64,000 nucleotides of DNA from Schistosoma mansoni. Taxonomy: Eukaryota; Platyhelminthes; Trematoda; Strigeidida; Schistosomatidae. Below, in pieces: positions 22,685 to 32,830 of this stretch. The notes below the pieces were generated by a model. That model was not told the DNA's origin and made no database searches. It saw only the letters and a program-made list of their open reading frames with translations. Each line of letters starts with the position of its first letter. The first letter of the stretch is position 1. The translations under genes and the position numbers were made by a program. The stretch covers positions 13,355,753 through 13,419,752 of the forward strand of contig NC_031500.1 of assembly GCF_000237925.1 (NCBI RefSeq), written 5' to 3'.

Positions 22685-22965
22685 GTATATATGCTACTTA
22701 TATCAACACAAGTAGTATATATCATGAGTCACGAATAAAATATCTAACAGCAAAACATTGAGAAAATCAAGAAGACAAAAACAAGAATAGAAAGTAATTG
22801 ATATAGAAATGCGGAAATAACGAAAATGGAAACAATTAATGAATATTTAGTTATATGAAATTATTGTAGTACAATTTTTTTCTTTTTTATCAAGTGACTT
22901 TATAATTTTATACTAAATATAATTGATTGTTCTCATCTGATGTTCTTCTACAGTACATATTTTTA
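22685..22965 (+). repeat. Diverged LTR-2B-like copy
   Basis: TGCTACTTATATCAACACAA, AACAAGAATAGAAAGTAATT, TGATATAGAAATGCG and TTGATTGTTCTCATC; more diverged than the others. Confidence 0.45.
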
Positions 22966-23027
22966 TCATTCAAAATTATATAGTTTACATTTATTTCCGT
23001 AAAAAAAATTACCTATTTTAATAGTTG

Positions 23028-23440
23028 AAATCATAAATCAATTAAAGCTAGACCACTATGGAAAACCTGGAAATACTGGACGGCCGTTTTGTCCTATTTT
23101 GGGACTCCTCAGCAGTGCCCATTCACTATCCCACTTCGCGAGATTCCAACTCAGGACCTAGCAGTTTCACATATGAACCCTTAGCCACTAAACCAATCCA
23201 CAAAATTGAGCGATTCATCCACCAATGTCTTCAATGAGTTATTATCTCACAACAGACCCGGTTGAACTGCACTGGTAACTGCTTCTCACTAGAACTCCAG
23301 GAAATACCTCGTGGAGGCTCTATGAGGAGTCCCATAATAGGACGAAATGGCCGTCCAGTGCTTCCAGGTTTTCCATGGTGGTCTGGCCTCAATGGATTCA
23401 TGATATCAACTACTAAAGTTACTATAATATCCACAAAAAA
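23028..23440. mobile_element. RZ-B fold-back, full body between inverted hammerhead arms
   Basis: Minus-strand arm with hammerhead (CTGAGGA present, GAAA changed to AAAA), head and body to about 23318, then a plus-strand arm with a broken core (ATGAGGA) but intact GAAA and GUC, and the tail ending CCACAAAAAACCC. Confidence 0.7.
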
Positions 23441-23657
23441 CCCTTTCTCAAAACATACTTATCACTAATCCCTAAACAAAAAGCAAATATTGTTACTTGA
23501 CATTTTTTTTAATGAGTTCCCATCTAGAAATAAAATAAACATCCAAAATATATTTGATTTTTAATAAAACGTTTTTATCAATAATCGATTTTTCTTAAAA
23601 AATTAAAAAAATCAATATTCAATAATAAAATCAATATTTTTTTAAAAAAAAACTTAC

Positions 23658-24886
23658 ATTTAAGTAATTAATTTTCATTTGATAATTATTATCANNNNNN
23701 NNNNNNNNNNNNNNNNNNNNNNNNNNNNNNNNNNNNNNNNNNNNNNNNNNNNNNNNNNNNNNNNNNNNNNNNNNNNNNNNNNNNNNNNNNNNNNNNNNNN
23801 NNNNNNNNNNNNNNNNNNNNNNNNNNNNNNNNNNNNNNNNNNNNNNNNNNNNNNNNNNNNNNNNNNNNNNNNNNNNNNNNNNNNNNNNNNNNNNGACAAC
23901 TACAATTGGATAATAATTTTTATTTAATTTTTTTTTAATATATTGATTTGTTATATCATAAAATTTTAATAAACTATCTAATATAATATGTAAACTATCT
24001 ATTGTAAATTTATATTGACGATGCATACGATCAATAAATTTTAATTCAATAATTTTTTTATTAATTTTTTCATTATTATTATTATTATTATGATTATGAT
24101 TATGATTATTATTACTATTATTATTATTATTACTATTGTTATTATTATAACCAATAAATATTGAAAACCATGAATCAAATGTTTTACATGTTGGTTTATA
24201 TATATGTATAATTTTTTGTATATATTGTTTAATTATTATATCATTATAATAATAATTAATTATTGAATTATTATTATTATTATCATTATTATTATTAATA
24301 TTATTATTAATTTGATTGGAATAATTCAATGATTTTGAGCATATTGAACATGTTATTAATGAATTATAATCATATAATGGATATAAATGACGTAATGATA
24401 AATGACATAATTTACAATTATTATTATCATTAATATTATTGTTATTATATTTTATTTTTTGTTCATTATTGATTAAATGATAATGTTTATTGATTTGAGA
24501 TAATTTAGTTTCAATTAATTGATTATCATTTATTGATTGATTATTGATTTCTAATGATTGTTTATTTTTATTTATATTTTGATGATGATTTAAATTTTGT
24601 AAATTTTGTTTGTTCAATATACAATATGAACAATCTTTACAATAATGAGAAGATAATGAATCTTGTGTTGATGGTATATTAAAAGGTAATGTATTATTAT
24701 TATTAGTAGTATAGGATATTGAATGATTTGTAAAATTTGATAAATTTTCTAAAATTATTGTATCTGTTAAAATATTTGCAATACATGAATATACTACTGA
24801 TTTAATTTTATTACATGTTGTAGAATTAGATAAATCAACATAAAATATTAATTCTATATCATGAAATGATTGTTTGTCTTGGGAAC
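23658..24886 (-). CDS. TENT5: TENT5/FAM46-like nucleotidyltransferase, exon 2 (catalytic core, interrupted by a gap)
   Basis: The acceptor AG at 24888-24887 is followed by GT, completing the Gly codon split from exon 1. The exon begins SQDKQSFHDIELIFYVDLS, the counterpart of the FAM46 active-site strand. Asp438 and Glu440 (numbered from ATG 34115) occupy the two metal-ligand positions, giving D-x-E where vertebrate members have D-x-D. Asn-rich inserts follow, then a clear family block with IELKFIDRMHRQYKFTIDSL, which carries the third acidic residue (the E of IELKF). Bases 23695-23894 are N, so the region expected to hold the conserved GESVYGDF-like segment is not visible. After the gap the frame resumes as KINYLN and ends at a GTAAGT donor in phase 0. 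The peptide across the junction, YLN plus ILYEVV, lines up with the family's YLM-x-L-H-x-VV segment, so exon 3 follows directly. Confidence 0.85.
23695..23894. other. Assembly gap inside TENT5 exon 2
   Basis: A run of 200 N, a typical placeholder size. Coding sequence on both sides is in the same frame. Other FAM46 proteins have roughly 110 residues between the flanking blocks, more than 200 bases would encode, so the true gap is probably longer. Confidence 0.95.
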
Positions 24887-24966
24887 CTATTTTTCAAAGA
24901 AAGAAGAAAGGAAAGTAAAACATTTAAACAATGGGAAAAATGAAATTATTCATTATATATATATAT

Positions 24967-25487
24967 TGTTATATCGAATGAGTGCGTGCCCTGTTTGATA
25001 TATATATATGAACGTGCTGAATCCCGCCAATCAGAGAGGAGTAAATTTATTGATCGCTCAATGATACTTAAAAGCCGTATGAGCAGTCTTGAGCATTTGC
25101 CAGTTCTGCTTTCTGCCTAGCTCAGTCAGTTAAGTCTAGAACACCAATCTAGGCCTCTACAATATGAATCATTATTCACAAACATTCAGGGTTTATATAC
25201 AAGCCAAACGGACCACATCGTACTATAAAATAGAAAATAACATTTGTACAATATTTAGCCAAATGTGGCTGTGAATAGGGGAAACAGTAATTAATAGAAT
25301 CGGGATAACTCAAGAATGGTAAATCATATAATAATAGTTCATAGGTCAAAATAAAGCTTATGATAAGAGGAACGCGGCTACGAATAGTTTAATTAGTTAA
25401 CAATTATATAATAGGGAATATACATATCACATTGGTCCAGAGATAGTCCTCAAAGTTACCATTCATAATTCTCCACGGGATATAACA
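24967..25487 (+). mobile_element. Solo LTR, family LTR-1
   Basis: 521 bp, starting TGTTATATCG and ending GATATAACA. It matches 48256-48768 along its length (GAGTGCGTGCCC, CAGTCTTGA, AATATGAATCATTATTC, GGTTTATATA, CATTGGTCCA, GGGATA-AACA). The flanks TATAT/TGTAT form an imperfect 5-bp duplication. No internal coding region, so a solo LTR. In TENT5 intron 1. Confidence 0.75.
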
Positions 25488-25811
25488 TGTATATATATGT
25501 CTATTGAATCTTGAACATTCATAAGTTTTGATATATGATTAGTTCAACTGATTAGATTGCACTAAAGATTAATTGTGTATCGTTCAGCAATAAAGTGTAT
25601 TTAGTAAAAGATTTTTTGATGAAATTTTAAACTATACTACTCATTGACAAATGGTGAGTAGTCACATATAAATTTGTATATTCTAAAGATGGTTAGTAAA
25701 TATTTTATTGGTTATTTAGCTTATAATAATTATTTCTTTCAATATTAACAAGTCAAATAATTAGTTTAAATAGTTATTTCATAAAATTCATCATATTATT
25801 ATATTATCGAG

Positions 25812-25990
25812 GTCCTTAACCGATTTATGTTAGACAACGAGTTTAAACGTTTATTCGTGAGACCGAAAATATTTGGGTTTCATCCCTAGTGACAGGGTTA
25901 TGGATATGTACTGCTACCGAGTAGTCCCATATAAGGACGAAACAAGCAATGATGGTTTCTGGTTTTCAATGACTTTGTAACGTATATTGG
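25812..25990 (+). repeat. RZ-B relic
   Basis: Old copy: TTTGGGTTTCATCCC, GTACTGCTACCGAGTAGTCC and GGACGAAACAAGC in order. Confidence 0.5.
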
Positions 25991-26206
25991 TTCGTGATCT
26001 CCCTGAAAATAAGAAACCTCCACGCTGACTATAACATTAAATAAAGACAGAATTTTATTGAGTTAAAGAACATTTTATTAAACATGATTTGAAATCCTTA
26101 TTCGATCCCACTTATTTACTCATTTAAATGATTTTAAAATATCTGGTGAAAGAAATATGCTCACAGTTAATGAATTGCTTCTATATGGAGTATTTATTGC
26201 TCTTAG

Positions 26207-26340
26207 TTATTTACTTACGCCTGCTAGCTCTCCTGAAGGAGCATAGGTCGCCCAACAGCATTCTCCATCCAACCGTGTCTTGAGCAATCCTTTCCAGTTC
26301 TTTACAGTTGTTATTCATCCTTGAATTCGTTGAGTTTGTT
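26207..26340 (-). mobile_element. SR2/RTE-like LINE 3' end, fused to the endonuclease segment
   Basis: Minus strand encodes the family's last residues and the CGTAAGTAAATAA-type tail (plus-strand ATTTACTTACG at 26210). It is separated from the endonuclease segment by only about 60 bases instead of the whole RT. Confidence 0.7.
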
Positions 26341-26394
26341 AGTATCTCGAAGGAATGCTATATTGAATCTTTGTAATGCAGTTTGTCCAGTTGT

Positions 26395-27240
26395 CTAATG
26401 CTTCTTTTGCTTCACTTTCATCTTGGCAACCATTAGGTGGTGATCTGAAGCTATGTCAGTTCCTCTCCTAGTTCTTACATCTTCCATTGTCCTCCCGAAT
26501 ATTTTGGTGACTCAAATATGATCTATCTGGTTTCCTGTGGTGTAGTTCGGAGAGATCCATGTAGCGTTTGTGGGGGAATATTGTGCCACCTATAACCAAT
26601 TTGTTGGATGCACATAGATTTACAAATCTCTCACCATTCTCATTTCTCTCTCCCAGTACATGCCGTCCAATTCTATCTTCATGTCCTGTGTTGTCCACTC
26701 CGACTTAAGCGTTTAGATCTCCCATCAGGATAGTGAGGTCCTTTCGTGAGCACTTCACTATAATTGATTGCAACCTTTCATAGAAATGATCTTTATCATC
26801 GTCGTTACTATCATTGATGGGTGCATAACATTGAATGACATTCATTGTAATCCCTTTCTTCTTTGTTTTGTATGATGCTTTGATGATTATGGATCCTACA
26901 AATGCTTTTCGTGCTTCTCTGGACATCATTAGAGCAACTCCCTGTGCATGTGGAGCAATTTCCTCTTGGTGACTGGAGTACAGAAGCATCTCTCCCATAT
27001 CTAGCCTTTGCTGTCCAGATTGGGTGTAATTGGTTTCGCTGATTCCAAATATTGACAATTTGTATCTCCTCATTTCCGTTGCTATTTGACTGGTCTTCAC
27101 GGTCTCCCACATTGTCCGAACGTTTCATGTACCAATAAAAATTGTCGCTCTGATTGTTAGAAGGTGCATCGGCCTCGTGACTTCTGATAAATCCCAGCTT
27201 TCATCCTGAGGCGTCATAATTCTTCTTTCAACTCCCAGGA
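26395..27240 (-). pseudogene. SR2/RTE-like LINE, APE endonuclease domain, decayed
   Basis: Non-LTR retrotransposon endonuclease. Reading down from 27240, the frame gives ETVKTSQIATEMRRYKLSIF then GISETNYTQSGQQRL, ITMNVIQCYAP and LTILMGDLNA, the characteristic APE-type blocks (the D-x-N of GDLNA is catalytic in this fold). A stop after GDLNA at 26705 and a frame change are followed by DNTGHEDRIGRHVLGERNEN and KLVIGGTIFPHK (26698-26468). The RTE-clade schistosome LINE SR2 is the best match from memory. The RT domain is missing: just below lies the 3' terminus of the same family (26207-26340), so the copy has a large internal deletion. Confidence 0.8.
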
Positions 27241-27453
27241 CTGAGTTTAAGTGATTTCGATTATTTTAATGGTCTTGGATTTTCCGTTTTCAAATCTACA
27301 TAATAAATTATTTCTATTTCCCAATTTTTTATTAACTTTAAAACCATCTTGTAACCTTTTAATCCAGGATCTATTTATAGCTATTTCAACCCGATTAAAT
27401 ACTGTAACTGACTTTATTTGGGTAAAAATTGAAAATAGAGAAACATTAGTCAA

Positions 27454-28520
27454 GTGTTTCATTCTAGTATAGGAATCCCAAAGTATGGTGCATCTACAAC
27501 CACACAAAGGAACGAACTGATAAATTTTAAAGATATATATATATATATATTTAATATAGATGATACACTAATCGTATGTGACGAAATTGTCGACAAACAA
27601 GAGATCTTTGACGTTTTCAATAACGTCCACCCAGCTATTAAATTCACCAGAGAGGAAGAGAAAGACAGTAGTATAGCTTTCTTTGACGTCCTACTTTCTA
27701 GAGGGAGAGACGGTTCCATAAAACGAAATATATTTAAAAAGAATACATGAACGGGTCAGTATACCCGTTTCCAAAGCTTCACACCTATTCAATATAAAAT
27801 AAATTTGATTAAATGTCTGAGCCACAGAATCAAACTATTATGTTCTGAGGACAGTGTCGATAGTGAAATAGATATGGTAAAAAACACATTGCAAAATAAT
27901 GGCTATCCAGATAATTTCGTTAAAAAATACCTAGTAGAAAATATTATTAAAAAAAGAACAAATTATGACTCAGTGAGTAAAAAAACCTTGTATCTGAGAT
28001 TGGACTTTAAAGGTGACATAGCGGGTGATATTCTAACACGTCAACTAAAAAGATCTGTTGAAAGGACGTTTCACGCTGCCAAGCTACATACAATTTCCTC
28101 AACTAAACCAGTACTCACACAACTAATCAAGGATAGGTTACCGAAGATGGGCACTTCCAAGTGTGTATACCAATTCAACTGCTCCTGTGGAGCTAGTTAC
28201 ATAGGCCTTACTCGGAGGGTTTTATCCTTGCGTATACGTGAACATGTACCAGCATGGCTGGGAAAAGAAGTTACCAAATCCATTAATAGCACTATCCTTT
28301 CTTATTTGGTAGATAGTGAACATCATATCAAAATAAAGAAAGCTTTCTCTATTTTATATCAAGTTCCGAAAAATCTACCTCAAGCAGCTAAATTACGGTT
28401 ACTCTACATAGCCGAAGCCATCTAGATCAACGCCAGAAAACCAAACCTATGTATCCAAAGAAGGTATATCCAGCCTCTATTTTTACCTTGGCCCACGACT
28501 CGAGCACCAGATACCTAAAC
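27454..28520 (+). mobile_element. Penelope-like element, C-terminal RT part plus GIY-YIG endonuclease, decayed
   Basis: Retroelement coding remnant. The frame enters at the reverse-transcriptase catalytic region (NIDDTLIVCDE, in the place of the Y-x-DD box), followed by a segment typical of Penelope-like elements (NNVHPAIKFTREEE, then FFDVLLSRGRDGS). An in-frame TGA (27748-27750) interrupts before TGQYTRFQSF. The frame then runs to 28425 through a linker to a GIY-YIG-type endonuclease (CVYQFNCSCGASYIGLTRRV with the following RIREH). A stop and frameshift near 28423 separate the last residues (KPNLCIQRRYIQP and PWPTTRAPD, ending near 28520). The N-terminal RT is missing. Such elements encode RT plus GIY-YIG nuclease and are known to carry or mobilise hammerhead ribozymes. 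It lies next to an SR2 endonuclease fragment (26207-27240). Confidence 0.85.
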
Positions 28521-28625
28521 TGAATATTATAAACTTCTTCCCCCCTTTTTTTCTTTTGATTACCTCCACTTTAATCTTTACATCCATCATTCCCAATTCA
28601 TTTTTCGTAGTTACCTTGATAACAC
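28521..28625 (+). repeat. Penelope-like element 3' untranslated tail
   Basis: Sequence after the Penelope-like C-terminus: CTGAATATTATAAACTTCTT, a C-run/T-run, then ACCTC and TTTACATCCATCATTCC. It recurs almost unchanged at 22436-22550, which supports it being part of the element. Confidence 0.6.
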
Positions 28626-28798
28626 CTCTCTTATTACATAGTATATTCACACAACAATATTATTATTATTACTATTACTATATATCATTATTATCTTAAA
28701 TTGGCAAGATGTAATTCTCCTGCTACGAATTTTATTCACACGAGTTTGTTTGCATTTTCATTTTTGCTACATTACTATTCTACTGATTGTGACTGGAC

Positions 28799-29161
28799 TT
28801 ACTTACTTACTTACTTACGCCTGTTACCCCTCGTCGAGGAGCATAGGCCGCTCACCAGCATTCTCCATCCAACTCTGTCCTGAGCCTTCCTTTCTAGTTC
28901 TTTCCAGTTGCTTTTCATCCTTTTCATATCTGCTTCTATTTCCCGGCGTAGTGTGTTCTTTGGCCTTCCCCTTTTCCGCTTCCCTTCCGGATTCCAAGTT
29001 AAAGATTGAGTCGTGATGCACATTGGTGATTTCCATAATGTATGTCCTATCCACTTCCAACGTGTTTTCCTAATTTCTTCTTTAGCTGGAAGCTGGTTTG
29101 TCCTCTTCCATAAAACGCTGTTGCTGATAGTATCCGGCCAATGGATTTTGTGACTGGACAC
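28799..29161 (-). mobile_element. SR2/RTE-like LINE 3' end with intact C-terminal frame
   Basis: Minus strand encodes 116 uninterrupted residues ending the RT ORF ([20 protein letters not shown], then [32 protein letters not shown] and [12 protein letters not shown]), followed by CGTAAGTAAGTAAGTAAG. Typical 5'-truncated insertion; this C-terminal part is among the best-preserved SR2 pieces here. Confidence 0.8.
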
Positions 29162-29289
29162 TTAACTACAAATTCATTTTGACCTTTATTGAATGACAAT
29201 TTTGAAGTATATATGTCGTAACCAAATGCAAACGTTCACCATATTTAACATATAACATTGTCAAATTAATTAATATGTGCCTCATTTTA

Positions 29290-29344
29290 GAGAATGCTGG
29301 TCGGCTGCCTATGCTCCATTAGGAGTAACAGGCGTAAGTAAGTC
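29290..29344 (+). repeat. Tiny 5'-truncated SR2/RTE-like 3' end
   Basis: 55 bp: GAGAATGCTGGTCGGCTG, last codons, then GGCGTAAGTAAGTCA. Shows extreme 5' truncation. Confidence 0.7.
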
Positions 29345-29744
29345 ATTTTGGCCTTTGTAAAATATCACAATAATTATGGACTTATAATTGTAGAGCCTGA
29401 TGATGAACTTATTGAAATACTCTTCATTTTTGAATGTACTTAAATGTAAATAAACAAATTTTTTTTATAAAAATGGTATTCTTTTCAAAAAGTCAATACA
29501 TATACTATGTAACGTTGTTTTGATAATAATATTACGGCAAAGCGGCCTAACTAGTTCATCATATGATATACCATCATTTCCTGTTCTTTTCATAAAATAA
29601 CACTGATTATTACATTTTGGAATAACACTTTTCAGTAATGATAAACAGATGAAGTCATGTAGGTCTTAACTATAGATTTTTGTAATAATCAAACCAATGA
29701 TTCAACATTCAATAATTCAGTTGCTTAAATTTAGTTGATTTGAA

Positions 29745-30110
29745 AATCAGAAGCGGTTTTGTGGAGATTTCAGTATTTTCGTAGTTGTAATCATGAGTTA
29801 ATTGAAGCTAGACCACTATGGAAAACCTGGAAGCATTGGACGGCCGTTTTGTCCTATTGTGGGACTCCTCAGCAGTGCGCATCCACGATCCCGCCTCACG
29901 AGATTCGAACCCAGATATTAACACCGTTGGATGCCGACCGGCTCAGTAATCTAGTGGTTAAGTGCTCGCGCGCGAGACTGATAGGTCCTGGGTTGGAATC
30001 TCGTGAGGCGGGAAGGTGGATGCGCACTGGTGAGGAGTCCCACAATAGGACTAAACGGCCGTCCAGTGCTTTCAGGTTCTCCATGGTGGTCTAGCTTTAG
30101 TTGATTTATA
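29745..30110. mobile_element. RZ-B fold-back with two opposed hammerhead remnants
   Basis: The left arm (minus) starts ATCAGAAGCGGTTTTGTGG and runs to the B box; the right arm (plus) has the full head (GGCTCAGTAATCTAGTGG), B box and hammerhead. Left core: CTGAGGA with AAAA for GAAA. Right core: GTGAGGA and TAAA. Each arm carries different mutations. Confidence 0.75.
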
Positions 30111-30114
30111 AAAT

Positions 30115-30770
30115 ACAGTTATTTTTATACAATATTATTGGTAGATTATTGACTTGACCATGACTATGTCAATAGCTCACAGGTTCCAATCAACAACACA
30201 ACTTTTGAAAATATGTAAATGTTAGAAAGCTGATTTGTCCTAATTTTTGAATGTAATAACAATGCTCATTCATAATTCTACACTAGGATGGATTTAGCAT
30301 TTTAACGTAAAACAGTGAATGGAAATTTCATTGTAGTATTGATTTTCAACTGAAAACGTTCTCATCATCATGATACTTAGTTATTTCCTTAGTTAGCAGA
30401 ACTCTATTTAAGATTAGAAAAAAATAACTTTGCAAGACGTCGGAAGTACGAAAGAAACTTCACAGCTATTTCATCCTGGTACAACACTCTCTGTAGTATA
30501 TATTCTTGATCTCACAAAGAATCGTACTAAAGACTTTCACCTCTTACGAGACTTAGCATCTGATAGTTTATACTTAACAAAAGTTTAAGGTTTGCTATCT
30601 CTTACTGTCGAGGGTGTTCATTATTTGGTTCTATACTATGATGTGACCATTATTTAGTGCTCATTGGTTCTCGCATACTGTTTGACTAAAATCATTCGAC
30701 AACGTAATCTACAGATAAACAATCTCCATTAAACATCGTAGAAATTTAATAGAATAAATCGTTAAGTGAC
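30115..30770. other. Intronic sequence, nothing recognised
   Basis: AT-rich; no coding or repeat signature found by eye. Confidence 0.55.
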
Positions 30771-30771
30771 T

Positions 30772-30960
30772 GCAGTTAGATATCTTCAGGATTAGTTTCT
30801 AGTCTAGTGGCCTTGTAATCAAGCATTCGCACGGAAGACTGAAGATCTGGGGTTCGATTCTCGAGTCCAGGGTTATGGTGGCTCACTGTCACTAAGTAAT
30901 CCCATACTATAATTAGGCATCTTTTCAGTGCTTCTAGGTTTTCAATGATGGTCTGGGTTA
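30772..30960 (+). repeat. RZ-B relic
   Basis: TTTCTAGTCTAGTGGCC, GGGGTTCGATTCTCGAG, CACTGTCACTAAGTAATCCC, TTTTCAGTGCTTCTAGG; old copy. Confidence 0.5.
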
Positions 30961-31531
30961 AGTTTGTCTGGAATTTAAACTGAGGAAAAAAATTATGTCT
31001 TAAAATAATGCTAACATTAATTGAACCAGTAATTTAGCTATAAATTTAACTCGATAGATCAGATATAAGGCAGTATAGAGTGAATCTCACATTGTCTTCA
31101 GGATCTGTTGATCTCTACTTTGGTTAAGTACTCGAATGCATGAATCTGCGTTGGACTGTTCCATTGGATTAAAATTTAAGCAGGTACATAACATAAATAC
31201 TGTTTATTTTTTGTTTAGAAATCACCAGATCTGGCTCATTTGTAATTATTAGGTTTGTATTTTACTGTTGTCAATTTATATTTATAAACACAGGTAATAA
31301 ATCTTTGCCGGTTACTGAACTCGGTAAATGGATGACCCTATTTGCATGTTTAAGCAAATTCTTTATATTTCACAATGTGTTTATCAATAAAACCACAGAC
31401 GACTATAACACGTTATCTCTTGCTGTGACCATGTTCGAAAATTTTGAATCTAAATTAGAGATAGCGTGACTGCTAGAGGTCATTGTTATTAAAAATACTC
31501 ACCGCATAAATTATTGGTTATTATATACATC

Positions 31532-31930
31532 CACGAAATTGAGCAACCATTCACCAATGTCTTCAGTGAGTTAATATCTCACAACAGACCTGGTTGAATT
31601 TCACCGGTTAATGCTTCTCATTAGAAATCCAGGAAATGCCTCATGGAGTCAGTCACTAGTGAACATATGATAAGGGGGTTTTCTGTGGAGATTTTTAGTA
31701 ATTTTTTATATATAGTTGAAATCATGAGTTAATTGAAGCTGGACCATCATGGAAAACCTGGAAACATCGGACGGCCGTTTCGTTCTATTGTGGGACTCCT
31801 CAGTAGTGCGCATCCACCATCCCGCCTCACGAGATTCGAACGCAGGAACTATCAGTGGTCTAGCTTCAATTGAATCATGATTTCAACCATATAAAATTAC
31901 TAAAATCTTCACTAAACCTCCTTCTGATAT
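31532..31930. mobile_element. RZ-B: body fragment followed by fold-back element
   Basis: 31532-31668 is the minus-strand body (CATTCACCAATGTCTTCAGT, CAGACCTGGTTGAATT). From 31674 a new unit starts GGGGGTTTTCTGTGGAGAT and reads minus strand to about 31858, then turns around: 31858-31930 is the plus-strand tail ending CCTCCTTCTGAT. Confidence 0.7.
31764..31811 (-). ncRNA. Hammerhead ribozyme motif (RZ-B), core intact, stem I damaged
   Basis: Minus strand CTGAGGA, GAAA, ACGGCCGT and GUC are intact; stem I GCACTA/CGATGT loses its first pair (A/C). Confidence 0.6.
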
Positions 31931-32124
31931 TATATAAATCTTAAAACAATAATAACCGATCCCATCATTTGTGAAAATGTTGATATTATTAGACCAGAAG
32001 TTTGAGAACTGAAAAAGTGATAAGTATGAAAATTTGTTCATTTGTAATTGAGCGAACGCTAATCATTATATGGAAACCCAGTTATCATTATGGAATTGCT
32101 CAGATTGTTAAATATTATTGCGAT

Positions 32125-32700
32125 CACAAGTTGATCCAAGAGCGATGGCCGTTAAAGACCTGGAAGCACAGGGTGGTCATTTCACCTTAATGTGAAATAG
32201 TTAGGTAGTGCTCACCTACGACCCTGCAAATGGGAGCCGAACCTAGGAGGTCCGGTCTCTCCTGCGAACGCTTAATCTCATGAACACTGATAAGGGGCCC
32301 AATGGTTTACAAGCATAACTCCAATCAATTCACAATATTAACCGACCATCTTCCATTGTCTTCAGTAGGTAATTGACTCATACACAATACGGTTTAGATC
32401 CACCGATCACAGATTCTTAGTTGGACTACTGTTATTTCCTCTCGAAGCCAGATAATAGCAGGCACATGACAATTGTCATCAGGAAGTTATAGAGATTGTA
32501 CATTAATTGAAGTTAGAGATTAACAACTCGGTGGTCTAGATGTTAGGCGTTCGCAATCGAGAACGAATTTTCTGGGTTTGATTAACGTTTGTGGAGTCGA
32601 GGATGTCCTCTATTGGAGTAGCTCCATACCAGGACTAAATGGTCAACCTGTGATTTCATGTTTCTAATAATTGTCTAAACTCAACCGGTTGGTGATTTCA
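32125..32700. repeat. RZ-B relics (minus 32125-32440, plus 32503-32700)
   Basis: Two diverged units facing each other: minus strand with an altered B box and head, plus strand with GGTGGTCTAGATGTTAGGCG and GGACTAAATGG. They lie just below the end of TENT5 exon 1. Confidence 0.45.
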
Positions 32701-32830
32701 ATGATAAACCATAGCTTTTTATCTCATGCGTAGTCGTCCAAAAGTAATTATTCACACTTTTATAAAAGAAGATTTTGAACACAACAACTCTTAGGAACAA
32801 GAGACATACAAATGATTGTTTAAAACTTAC

